Assembly: GCA_023666665.1 (NCBI GenBank)
Contig: JAMPBN010000004.1
Coordinates: 1 to 64,000 of the forward strand
DNA length: 64,000 nt
Origin: Prevotella sp.
Lineage (GTDB): Bacteria > Bacteroidota > Bacteroidia > Bacteroidales > Muribaculaceae
Reading direction: 5' to 3'
Shown here: in pieces, positions 8,579-15,857 of the stretch
How positions within the stretch are numbered: position 1 is the stretch's first letter
How the letters are laid out: each line of letters starts with the position of its first letter
Made by a program: the position numbers and the translations under genes
The notes under the pieces: generated by a model
The model's input: only the letters and a program-made list of their open reading frames with translations
Told to the model about the DNA's origin: nothing
Databases searched by the model: none

Positions 8579-9493
8579 TTATTTGTCGATTGTGAAGTTG
8601 CGGGAGGCGAGGCGATAGTTGTCGCAAAAGAGTTCTACGCGGTAGCTGCCGGGAGTGAGGGTGGAGTTATTGTCCCAGTAGATAGTGATTCCGGGAATTT
8701 CGTTGCCCTCATATTCCACGTCTTTCTTGGCTGTGGCCTCAAGGGTTGCGCCCTCAAATGGGAACGTGATACCGTTGCCTTTCAGTAGGTTGCCCTCGGG
8801 GGTGGTGATGCGCAAGAATATGCTTTTGCGCCCTACGGGGGTTGAATTGTTTTGAGGTATGGTGAAGGTTACGGCAAGTTGCTTGGCCTTTTTGATTTTC
8901 TTTTCTTCCTTGCCCTTGGCGTTGAGTGCGCGGAGCGTCACACTGCTGACGTTGAGCTTCTCGGCCAGCTGCATTTTTTGGCTGAGTACTTCGTTTTTCG
9001 ACGTTGTTTCGGCCACGCGGTTTGAGAGCTGACGGTTGTTCTGCTCAAGGGTTTCGTTTTTGGCGCGGAGCTCCTGATTCTGCTGGTTGAGTTCGTTGAT
9101 TTGCTCAACGTAGTGGCGCATAATCTCTTTGAGGGTGCCAATTTCCTTTTGCAGTTCGGCGATGCGTTGCTGACTGAGGCGGTCGCGTTGCTTGAGTTCC
9201 TGGCGCAGCTGCTCGACCTTGTTTTTGGCGGCTTCGTATTCGGCGCGGATGCTGTCGTTATTAAACAGAACCATCTGACCCTCGTGTTGCACGAAAGAGT
9301 TCGACAGTTCGTCATATTCGTTGCTGAGTTGCAGTTGCTCGTTGGCAAGCTCCAATTCCTGGACTTTCAATATTGCCTCGTCGGTAGCCTTTTTCTGGCT
9401 GATAAGCAGCCATATCAGTATGCCGAGAATAATCAGCGCAACAACGCCGCCGGCAATCAGCGGCGCCCAATTTCTGCCCTTGTTTTCTTCCAT
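8579..9493 (-). CDS. Membrane-anchored long coiled-coil protein, unknown function
   Basis: A 304-residue protein that I do not assign to a named family. Starting at MEENKGRNW, it has one transmembrane helix (about residues 11-32: PLIAGGVVALIILGILIWLL), then about 150 residues of Glu/Gln/Leu-rich heptad sequence (coiled coil), and a C-terminal beta-rich domain of about 90 residues (from KQLAVTFTIP, ending NYRLASRNFTIDK) that resembles an Ig-like fold. This suggests an inner-membrane protein with a periplasmic stalk and a C-terminal head. I chose the ATG at 9493; an upstream alternative at 9523 lies on the promoter element. It is the first gene of an operon with the MgtC-like gene. Confidence 0.75.
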   Translation of the reverse strand: MEENKGRNWAPLIAGGVVALIILGILIWLLISQKKATDEAILKVQELELANEQLQLSNEYDELSNSFVQHEGQMVLFNNDSIRAEYEAAKNKVEQLRQELKQRDRLSQQRIAELQKEIGTLKEIMRHYVEQINELNQQNQELRAKNETLEQNNRQLSNRVAETTSKNEVLSQKMQLAEKLNVSSVTLRALNAKGKEEKKIKKAKQLAVTFTIPQNNSTPVGRKSIFLRITTPEGNLLKGNGITFPFEGATLEATAKKDVEYEGNEIPGITIYWDNNSTLTPGSYRVELFCDNYRLASRNFTIDK

Positions 9494-9520
9494 AATTTTA
9501 CAAACGTTTGTTACTGACTG

Positions 9521-9528
9521 CAAAGTTA
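9521..9528 (-). promoter_or_regulatory. -7 promoter element for the coiled-coil/MgtC operon
   Basis: CAAAGTTA on the plus strand reads TAACTTTG on the minus strand. A 12-bp perfect palindrome ACAAACGTTTGT (9500-9511) lies between it and the ATG at 9493, in the position of the transcript start or leader, and could bind a regulator. Confidence 0.55.
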
Positions 9529-9555
9529 CAAAAATTTTTGCAAACTTCAGTAACG

Positions 9556-11829
9556 TTAGAAGCGGTAGGAGGCACCTACGGCAAGGCGGCCTTCGGCTTC
9601 AAAGCGAGCGCTGGAGGCTGCGCCGGGAATCAGGCGGTTGGGCCAAGCGCTGAAGCCGGGTTCGATGTGAACGTCGATATTCCACGGCAGGTTGTAGCGG
9701 AACTGCACGCCGGCATAGGCCATGACAAATGTCTTTGCGCTCGTGTCCGGACTGATGCCGAGACCTCCACCTAAGGCTCCGATGATGTGGAAGCGTCGGT
9801 CAGCGTTGCGGTCAAACAGCGAGGTGAAGTTCAGCAGGTAGTTCAGATGAAGAGCTCCGAGATAGTGGGTTTTGGCGTGGCGGTACACCCAATCGTTGGC
9901 ATACGTCAATCTTAGACCGGAAACCATCGAGAACCAGCGTCCGAGAGTCAAGTCGAGCCCTCCGGTGATGTGCATATTCCGCCCGGTGATGTTTCCGGTG
10001 AATACAGCGGGCATGCCGGCAATGCCGACGAAGTTGCGACGGTCGCCATAGGGAGTCTCGCCGATTGAGCCTCGTCCGCCAATCGGAGTTCCAAGCTTAT
10101 AGCGCAAGCCGAGCTGAGCACGCAGTTCGGGAATCCAGTTGCGGCCGTTGCGAGCCATCGGGGCGCTGGCAGCCAAAAACTGCGGCTCAACATAGAGGTC
10201 GAGATACTTATTGAGGCGGAAGTTAAATTGCAAGCCTCCGGTGAGGCCGAACACTGCTTTCATATCGCCATCATATTGACCGGCCCCGCCAAACACGCCC
10301 AGAACGCCCTGAAGATCAAACACGCGGTCAGGGTCGTAGCCATACATGGCAGTGGTTATGCTCGTTAGGTAGTCGAAATGGATTGTGGCATCCAGGGCTC
10401 TAGGCATGCGTGGAAAGCCGTCGCCGATGAGTTGCAGGCGCCAGCTCGATACCGGGGTGAAGCGCTTTCCGAAGCCCACAAAAATATCTGCTCCGGGGCC
10501 GAAACTGCCGCGCAAACGTTTTGCGCCACCAATGCCTGCAGAGATAAACCAATGGCGCGAGTCGGCATTGTAGGTTTCGTAGCTTACGGGGTGGAGGCGG
10601 CTGAAATCGCCGATGGTATAGCGCACGCCAAGGTCTACCGCTGTAAGCGGCGATTGCCGACCGTAGAGCGCACGTGCAAACTTGCGGGTGAAGAGATAAG
10701 CCTGCGGATGAATGTAGATTCCCCAGTTTTCAGACAGGCGGAACAGACCCGTTATGCCGACGCTGATGCCGGGAGCCATCACGCGTTCATCACCGGCGCG
10801 AGTAATCATGCCGCCGGCAACGCCAACATTCACAAGGGTTTGAAACACCGCATTCGGGCGATAACCGCCGCAGGCATTTCCGAGATTGAGAACATAGTCA
10901 AGCGAACCGATGCCGGCATATTTGTGCTTTGCGCTTTGACGATATTGATCGAAGCTGAGGCTGAGTTGCAGCGACGACTCTGACGAGAGCTGCTTGCCAA
11001 CAAAGGCGGTGGCAAAGGGATTCTTCAACGAGCGGAAACCCTGACGGGGCAACCCCCATGCGCCGGCACCTGCGCCGAAATAGAAGCCGTCGTCGTTGAT
11101 GAGATGATTGGACGTTGAGGCCATAGCTCGCCAGCGGCCTTGCTGAATGCGATAGCCGAGGCCAAGGCTCAACGAAAGGTCGGCATTCAGGCGGCTCCAG
11201 TTGTATTTGCCGTCATATCGGTAGCCGGTAAGCATTGCCAGACGCGGCTCAACGAAGATATAAAGCGACGGAGCCACGTTAAAGCGTGCCTGCAGCGACG
11301 TTGCCAATCCGCCAACAGAATGCCATGAACCCAGCTGGCGAAGACGACGCAGATCAACGCCAATGGACCATATGAGTTCAAACTTGCGGGTAGGGTTGTA
11401 GCCGCGCAGCAAGCTCGTCAAGTTCATCAGATAGTCAGCCTGAAGGGAGCCGTACCAGCAGCGCGAAATGCCGGAGTGAACCGACATAATGCCAAGATCG
11501 CCGGCAAGGCGAATACCATGGACGGGCGTAAACCAGCTGCCGAGTTCTCCGCCAATGTATAATCCCGGCCTCACGCCACCGGTAAAGCTATTGCCGAGCG
11601 CCGAGAAGCCGCCGCTTGCACCGAGGAAGAAGTGCTTGCCAAAACCTTTATCTTCAGCCGGGAAAGTATCCGCCGGCAGCGGCTTTTGGAGAACGTAGTC
11701 AAGGGCATTGGTGCCGTGAGCCTGAAATTGATTCAGGTCGACGGTTATTTTTTTCTTTGCGGACGTGGTCAGTGGGAGAGTTGTGAGCAGAACCGCAAGG
11801 CTTAAACCGTATTTAATATACTTGAACAT
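9556..11829 (-). CDS. Outer-membrane protein made of four tandem beta-barrel-like repeats
   Basis: A 757-residue secreted protein with a signal peptide (MFKYIKYGLSLAVLLTTLPL, cleaved near TTSA-KKK). The mature part contains four copies of a domain of about 177 residues. The motif DYLMNLTSLL (residue 132) recurs as DYVLNLGNAC (311), DYLTSITTAM (486) and NYLLNFTSLF (663); the motif FVEPRLAML (192) recurs as IHPQAYLF (373), YVEPQFLA (546) and HIEPGFSAW (721). Each copy has the alternating hydrophobic/polar strands and glycines of a small outer-membrane barrel, and the last ends in Phe (VGASYRF). I do not recognise a named family for the whole protein. It is last in a three-gene cluster, 24 bases after the OmpA-like protein gene. 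Confidence 0.75.
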   Translation of the reverse strand: MFKYIKYGLSLAVLLTTLPLTTSAKKKITVDLNQFQAHGTNALDYVLQKPLPADTFPAEDKGFGKHFFLGASGGFSALGNSFTGGVRPGLYIGGELGSWFTPVHGIRLAGDLGIMSVHSGISRCWYGSLQADYLMNLTSLLRGYNPTRKFELIWSIGVDLRRLRQLGSWHSVGGLATSLQARFNVAPSLYIFVEPRLAMLTGYRYDGKYNWSRLNADLSLSLGLGYRIQQGRWRAMASTSNHLINDDGFYFGAGAGAWGLPRQGFRSLKNPFATAFVGKQLSSESSLQLSLSFDQYRQSAKHKYAGIGSLDYVLNLGNACGGYRPNAVFQTLVNVGVAGGMITRAGDERVMAPGISVGITGLFRLSENWGIYIHPQAYLFTRKFARALYGRQSPLTAVDLGVRYTIGDFSRLHPVSYETYNADSRHWFISAGIGGAKRLRGSFGPGADIFVGFGKRFTPVSSWRLQLIGDGFPRMPRALDATIHFDYLTSITTAMYGYDPDRVFDLQGVLGVFGGAGQYDGDMKAVFGLTGGLQFNFRLNKYLDLYVEPQFLAASAPMARNGRNWIPELRAQLGLRYKLGTPIGGRGSIGETPYGDRRNFVGIAGMPAVFTGNITGRNMHITGGLDLTLGRWFSMVSGLRLTYANDWVYRHAKTHYLGALHLNYLLNFTSLFDRNADRRFHIIGALGGGLGISPDTSAKTFVMAYAGVQFRYNLPWNIDVHIEPGFSAWPNRLIPGAASSARFEAEGRLAVGASYRF

Positions 11830-11853
11830 CTGATTCGGTAAGATTTTAAGTTT

Positions 11854-13899
11854 TTAGTCCAAATCAACGCCTTCGTTTTCAATGAGTCCGAGCAGGTCGC
11901 CGTCGGTTTTGGCCACAGCTTTGAGCGAGGGGTCGAGCCTGAAGGCTTCGTTGAGATGGTCAATGGCCGTCCAGTCGTCGACGCGATTGAGTGCCACGGC
12001 CTTAACATACTCCTCGACGGCAGTGTTGCCGAGCTTCAGTGCCATACGCGCCGCAGCGTTGTTATCGTTAATTTTCAGGCGCATCAAAACCGCATTCAGG
12101 GGCGAATCCTTGCTGACTTCGTCAATAACCTTGCGATAGTGTCCGTTCATCGCCATACAATAGATTATGGCCTTGTGGGTCAGCTCGGTATCGCTTACGG
12201 TTGAGAGCAGGGAATCGGCGCGGGAGTACTGTTGGTCTTTCATTCGGCAGAGCGCCATGTTGTAGCGCATGGCTTCGGGGCGCGAGCGCCATTTTGTGAT
12301 GTCGGTGAAGAATGGTTCGAGGATTTCGCGGGGGTTCTCGCCTTTTTGCAGCATTACTTCCGAGAGTTCGGTAGCCGCAGCGATGAAATCGGGCCAAACC
12401 TCCACGGCCTTATGCAGGGCTTCTTCGCGCTCCTTGCCGGTATGGGCGGTATAGTAGCGATAGAATTGGTAGCGGCTCAGGCCGGAGGGGTCGGTATGGT
12501 AGAGTTCGGATATTTCTTCGTCGGTTAGCGGGCGAAGATATTCGGTTACTATGCGGTAGTTGACGCGGCGCATGCGCGGAAGGTAGTCTCTGACAATCAC
12601 GTTTGAGTAAAAGGGGAGTCGCTTCATTGCCCGGGAACGAGCATCAGCCGTAGAATAGCGGTCAAGCAGCTCGGCCACGCGGTCGGCCTCTTCGAAGAGC
12701 GAGTCGGTACGGAGCATTTTGCCAACCTCTTCCCAACCGGCAACGTCGGCGTCGGACGATAGGTCAACGTTCCTCAACAGCGTCGGCTCAATGGCGTTAA
12801 TCCGGTCGGTAACGTATGCCATTGCGGAGTTCATACGGTTGCCGGCGAGTTTTTTGTTGCTCTCATAGCGGCCCTCGGGCGAGGCGTAGCCGTAGATTGA
12901 AAACTGCTTGAGTGTCATGCCCTGACTGCTGTTGATTGTGCGGAACTCATTTAGCAGCGACTCAAACTCGTTGGCATTGTTGCCCATAGAGAGGTCGAGT
13001 TCCGACTTTCCCACCGGGAAAACGAGGTTCATTTCGCCGCTGGCATCGCGCAGCTCCTTTTCCTGATGCGGAATGAAGGACTCATCGTTAAGAGGCAGCG
13101 GTTCGAGGCTATAGTTCAGGAAGCGCAGAGGGTTAATCGTGCCACGCCCGATTTCGAGAGAATCGGTATATTTGATTTTATTATAGTCCTCAAGCGAGCA
13201 GAGAATGGTGAGCATGAAATCGTGGGATTTCACCTCGGGTTTGAATGAGTCAATGAGCCAAACGGTGGTTTCTTTGCGAAAGTCGCGGGTCTTGATGTCG
13301 ACAAATGGGTTGAGCGTATCGGTGGTTTCGGCGTGCCAGTCGTGCATACGGTCCTGAGTGTTGGCGTAACGCCAGCCGTCAACGATTTCCGGCTTCTTGA
13401 AGAAGACTTCGCTGGTGGTAACATCGCAGATTGCGGGTTGAACAATCATACGCGAACTCCTGTCGAAAAGCTGCCTGGGGATTTTCACCGGCGTTGTCCA
13501 CTTAATCCAGTCGCCTTCCATTACCAGGTCGGCGGGTTCAACGACGAGCGACATATTGCCGGCCTTGCCGATTACGATTACTTCATTGAGCGACCGCGAC
13601 TTGCGCAAAACTTCGACATTGATTTGCAGTCGACCGGCCACGTCTTCAAATGCATCCGTGCAATTGCCGCCGAAACGCAGACGGGCCTCCGAGTCGGTAA
13701 CAATCAGAAAGTTGCCGGCCTCATCGGTTTGGCCGAGCATGGTTTCATTGTCATCGTCAACGTAGTTGTAAATCCAAATTCCGGGAGCGGGTTCCTGAGA
13801 CCCTGCGAACTTCACGTTGCCACTGATTTCAATTGTCCGCGCAAAGCTGCTGAGGGATGCTATCAAGCCTGATACAAGCAGGAGTAAAAATTTCTTCAT
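11854..13899 (-). CDS. Secreted protein with carboxypeptidase-regulatory-like, OmpA-like and TPR-like regions
   Basis: A 681-residue envelope protein with signal peptide MKKFLLLLVSGLIASLSSFA. Residues 22-105 resemble a carboxypeptidase regulatory-like beta domain. Residues 290-375 resemble an OmpA/MotB peptidoglycan-binding domain: VFPVGKSELDL, then IYGYASPEGRYESNKKLAGNR, which keeps the family's (G)xAxPxGxxxxNxxLaxxRa pattern. The C-terminal 250 residues are helical with TPR-like periodicity. DUF3868-type proteins that accompany DUF3575 proteins in Bacteroidetes fimbria-like loci have a similar layout, so a role in assembling or anchoring surface structures is possible. It lies 15 bases after the DUF3575 gene and 24 before the four-repeat barrel gene. 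Confidence 0.7.
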   Translation of the reverse strand: MKKFLLLLVSGLIASLSSFARTIEISGNVKFAGSQEPAPGIWIYNYVDDDNETMLGQTDEAGNFLIVTDSEARLRFGGNCTDAFEDVAGRLQINVEVLRKSRSLNEVIVIGKAGNMSLVVEPADLVMEGDWIKWTTPVKIPRQLFDRSSRMIVQPAICDVTTSEVFFKKPEIVDGWRYANTQDRMHDWHAETTDTLNPFVDIKTRDFRKETTVWLIDSFKPEVKSHDFMLTILCSLEDYNKIKYTDSLEIGRGTINPLRFLNYSLEPLPLNDESFIPHQEKELRDASGEMNLVFPVGKSELDLSMGNNANEFESLLNEFRTINSSQGMTLKQFSIYGYASPEGRYESNKKLAGNRMNSAMAYVTDRINAIEPTLLRNVDLSSDADVAGWEEVGKMLRTDSLFEEADRVAELLDRYSTADARSRAMKRLPFYSNVIVRDYLPRMRRVNYRIVTEYLRPLTDEEISELYHTDPSGLSRYQFYRYYTAHTGKEREEALHKAVEVWPDFIAAATELSEVMLQKGENPREILEPFFTDITKWRSRPEAMRYNMALCRMKDQQYSRADSLLSTVSDTELTHKAIIYCMAMNGHYRKVIDEVSKDSPLNAVLMRLKINDNNAAARMALKLGNTAVEEYVKAVALNRVDDWTAIDHLNEAFRLDPSLKAVAKTDGDLLGLIENEGVDLD

Positions 13900-13914
13900 G
13901 AGCGTCGAAGTGGC

Positions 13915-14481
13915 TTACTTGAATATATAGCTGAACGAGAGACCAAACCGAATAGGCACCGGAAGGGTGTGGAAGCAGTTGAACGAAGCGGGTTGCCGGC
14001 TCACCTTGTTATTGTAGTGATAGCCGCGGAAATGGCCCAGTCCAACACCAATTTCGGCCTCCATGTTCCAATGTTTTGACAGAACCAGAGCATAGCCATA
14101 GCTGATACCTGCGGCCATTACGTAGCCCTTGAACACGCGGTTTTTCAGCTCAACCTCGCAGTTGCCGGCAGTGGCGCTCAGCGCAAGGAAATGGCGTGCC
14201 ATAGGGCGATTGAACCAGTAGCGCAACTCGGGCTCTACGCGGAAGTTTGTGAGCTGAATGCCGCCAATGGGCTTGGTTATGGGATTGACACCCACGCCAA
14301 CCTGAAGCGAGAGTACACGGCTCAACCGAGCCTCAAGTGTAAGATTGGGCGACATAACTAAATACTCCAAAGCGTTCGTTTTCAGAGCAACTCTCTGAGC
14401 GCTTACGCCCGGTGACATCAGCAGCATAACTACCAATGTTACAATGCCGAAACACAACTGTTTAAGAGAATTACGGTGCAA
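13915..14481 (-). CDS. DUF3575 domain outer-membrane protein
   Basis: A secreted beta-barrel-like protein of about 188 residues from the Bacteroidetes DUF3575 family: RVALKTNALEYLVMSPNLTL, then ELRYWFNRPMARHFLALSAT, ending FGLSFSYIFK with the C-terminal aromatic typical of barrels. The signal peptide is KQLCFGIVTLVVMLLMSPGVSA. No suitable ATG precedes it; I propose the TTG at 14481 (LHRNSLKQL), though the frame is open further upstream to a TTG at 14526. First gene of a cluster with the OmpA-like and four-repeat proteins. A weak promoter (CAAAGTAA, 14514-14521, reading TTACTTTG) may drive it, back to back with that of the ferredoxin. Confidence 0.75.
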   Translation of the reverse strand: MHRNSLKQLCFGIVTLVVMLLMSPGVSAQRVALKTNALEYLVMSPNLTLEARLSRVLSLQVGVGVNPITKPIGGIQLTNFRVEPELRYWFNRPMARHFLALSATAGNCEVELKNRVFKGYVMAAGISYGYALVLSKHWNMEAEIGVGLGHFRGYHYNNKVSRQPASFNCFHTLPVPIRFGLSFSYIFK

Positions 14482-14565
14482 AATATATATTTTAATGTGA
14501 TGTTTGACGGATGCAAAGTAAAGCAATTTTTTTTAAATTTTGCAGGGTGATTATTGATTTTTTTG

Positions 14566-14573
14566 TACATTTG
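14566..14573 (+). promoter_or_regulatory. -7 promoter element for the ferredoxin gene
   Basis: TACATTTG fits TAnnTTTG; a TTTTG at 14538-14542 is slightly farther away than the ideal -33 position. The leader would be about 50 bases. Confidence 0.6.
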
Positions 14574-14629
14574 CAGGGCATAATGTAACCAAATAACAAC
14601 AACTTTTTAACCTAACCAATTTTACTACA

Positions 14630-14797
14630 ATGGCTTACGTAATTACCGACAAATGCGTGGCTTGCGGCACCTGTCTGCCCGAATGCCCCGTTGGCGCTAT
14701 CTCTGAAGGCGAAATCTACCACATCGACCCCGATACTTGCATCAGCTGCGGCACCTGCGCATCTGTATGCCCCTCCGAGGCCATCATCGAAGGCTAA
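14630..14797 (+). CDS. 2[4Fe-4S] ferredoxin
   Basis: A 55-residue clostridial-type ferredoxin, starting MAYVITDKCVACGTCLPECP. It has two complete CxxCxxCxxxCP cluster motifs (CVACGTCLPECP and CISCGTCASVCP), each ligating one 4Fe-4S cluster with the fourth Cys coming from the other motif. Length and spacing are standard for the small electron carriers used by pyruvate:ferredoxin oxidoreductase, Rnf and hydrogenases in anaerobes. It is monocistronic, with its own promoter element 57 bases upstream and a strong hairpin terminator directly downstream. The ATG is preceded by an A-rich leader without a Shine-Dalgarno sequence, as is usual in this phylum. Confidence 0.95.
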   Translation: MAYVITDKCVACGTCLPECPVGAISEGEIYHIDPDTCISCGTCASVCPSEAIIEG

Positions 14798-14807
14798 GAG
14801 AGATAAA

Positions 14808-14852
14808 GAAAACAAAAGCGACCTGCTTCATACGAAGCAGGTCGTTTTGTTA
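14808..14852. terminator. Bidirectional hairpin terminator between ferredoxin and nagB
   Basis: An 11-bp perfect stem (CGACCTGCTTC/GAAGCAGGTCG) with loop ATAC, flanked by AAAACAAAA on the left and TTTTGTTAT on the right. It can end both the ferredoxin transcript (plus) and the convergent nagB transcript (minus). Confidence 0.85.
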
Positions 14853-14873
14853 TATGACCTAAAGCCTTACGCC

Positions 14874-15683
14874 TTACAACTGGCTATCAGGATTGAGATT
14901 TGCGCCCTCAATGTCTTTGAAGTAGCGGTAGGTGTCGACCTTGAGTTCGCCGCAGGCATCTTCGTCGCAAACAATGATGGCGTGCTGATGCATCTGTAGA
15001 GCCGAGATGGTCCACTGCTGCGAAATGCCGCCTTCAACGCCGTGGTGCAGGGCGCGGGCTTTGTTGTGGCCGTTGACCATCAGCAGCACCTCTTTAGCGG
15101 CCATAACAGTGCCAACGCCTACGGTCAGAGCGGTCTTGGGCACCAGGTCGAGGTTGTTGTCGAAGAAGCGTGAGTTGGCAATGATGGTGTCCTTGGTCAG
15201 CGTCTTCATGCGGGTCTTGGATGTGAGCGAGGAGCCGGGTTCGTTGAATGCGATGTGGCCGTCGGGGCCAACGCCGCCCAAAAAGAGGTCAATGCCGCCG
15301 TAGGAGGCTATTTTGGCTTCGTAGCGCTCGCATTCGGCCTTGGGGTCGGCAGCGTTGCCGTTGAGGATATTGATGTTTTCGGCCGGAATGTCGATGTGGT
15401 TGAAGAAGTTTTCGTGCATGAACGTCCAATAGCTCTGCTCGTGGTCGCGGGGAATGCCCACGTATTCATCCATATTGAAAGTTACTACGTTTTTGAACGA
15501 AACTTTTCCCTCCTTATGGAGTTCGATAAGGCGGCAATACATACCCAGGGGCGACGAGCCGGTGGGCAAGCCGAGGATAAAGGGATGTTCGGCGGTAGGT
15601 TTGGCCTCGTTGATGCGTTTTGCAACATAGTTGCCGGCCCAGCGGCTCAGGTCGGCATAATTCGGTTCGATAATGAGTCTCAT
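14874..15683 (-). CDS. nagB: Glucosamine-6-phosphate deaminase
   Basis: A 269-residue NagB, which converts glucosamine-6-phosphate to fructose-6-phosphate and ammonia in the cytoplasm, the entry of amino sugars (from mucin or peptidoglycan) into glycolysis. Visible motifs: [13 protein letters not shown] (phosphate binding), FNMDEYVGI with the catalytic Asp/Glu, and [18 protein letters not shown] with the ring-opening His. Length and start ([15 protein letters not shown]) match the family. It is a single gene with its own promoter at 15722-15752 and shares a bidirectional terminator with the ferredoxin gene. No other nag gene adjoins it. Confidence 0.97.
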   Translation of the reverse strand: MRLIIEPNYADLSRWAGNYVAKRINEAKPTAEHPFILGLPTGSSPLGMYCRLIELHKEGKVSFKNVVTFNMDEYVGIPRDHEQSYWTFMHENFFNHIDIPAENINILNGNAADPKAECERYEAKIASYGGIDLFLGGVGPDGHIAFNEPGSSLTSKTRMKTLTKDTIIANSRFFDNNLDLVPKTALTVGVGTVMAAKEVLLMVNGHNKARALHHGVEGGISQQWTISALQMHQHAIIVCDEDACGELKVDTYRYFKDIEGANLNPDSQL

Positions 15684-15721
15684 GATACTACTTAGGTTGA
15701 AATGTGATAATTATCTGCCCG

Positions 15722-15752
15722 CAAAGATAAGCATTTTTTCGCGAATCTCCAA
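15722..15752 (-). promoter_or_regulatory. Promoter of nagB
   Basis: Minus-strand TATCTTTG (15722-15729) with a TTG (15750-15752) 20 bases upstream: -7 and -33 elements. The predicted leader is about 30 bases. Confidence 0.75.
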
Positions 15753-15784
15753 GTGGGTGATGAGCTATGGTGATGAGTGCAAAA

Positions 15785-15815
15785 TAAGGTCCCGGCTTTC
15801 ACAAGCCAGGACCTT
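15785..15815 (-). terminator. Hairpin terminator after the 903-residue secreted protein gene
   Basis: A stem of AAGGTCC with GGACCTT plus inner GGCTT/AAGCC pairs, followed on the minus strand by TTATTTTG. It is 43 bases beyond the stop at 15858 and upstream of the nagB promoter. Confidence 0.6.
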
Positions 15816-15857
15816 GGGATCATATAACAATTTATATATCACATACAGAGTGCTCGT

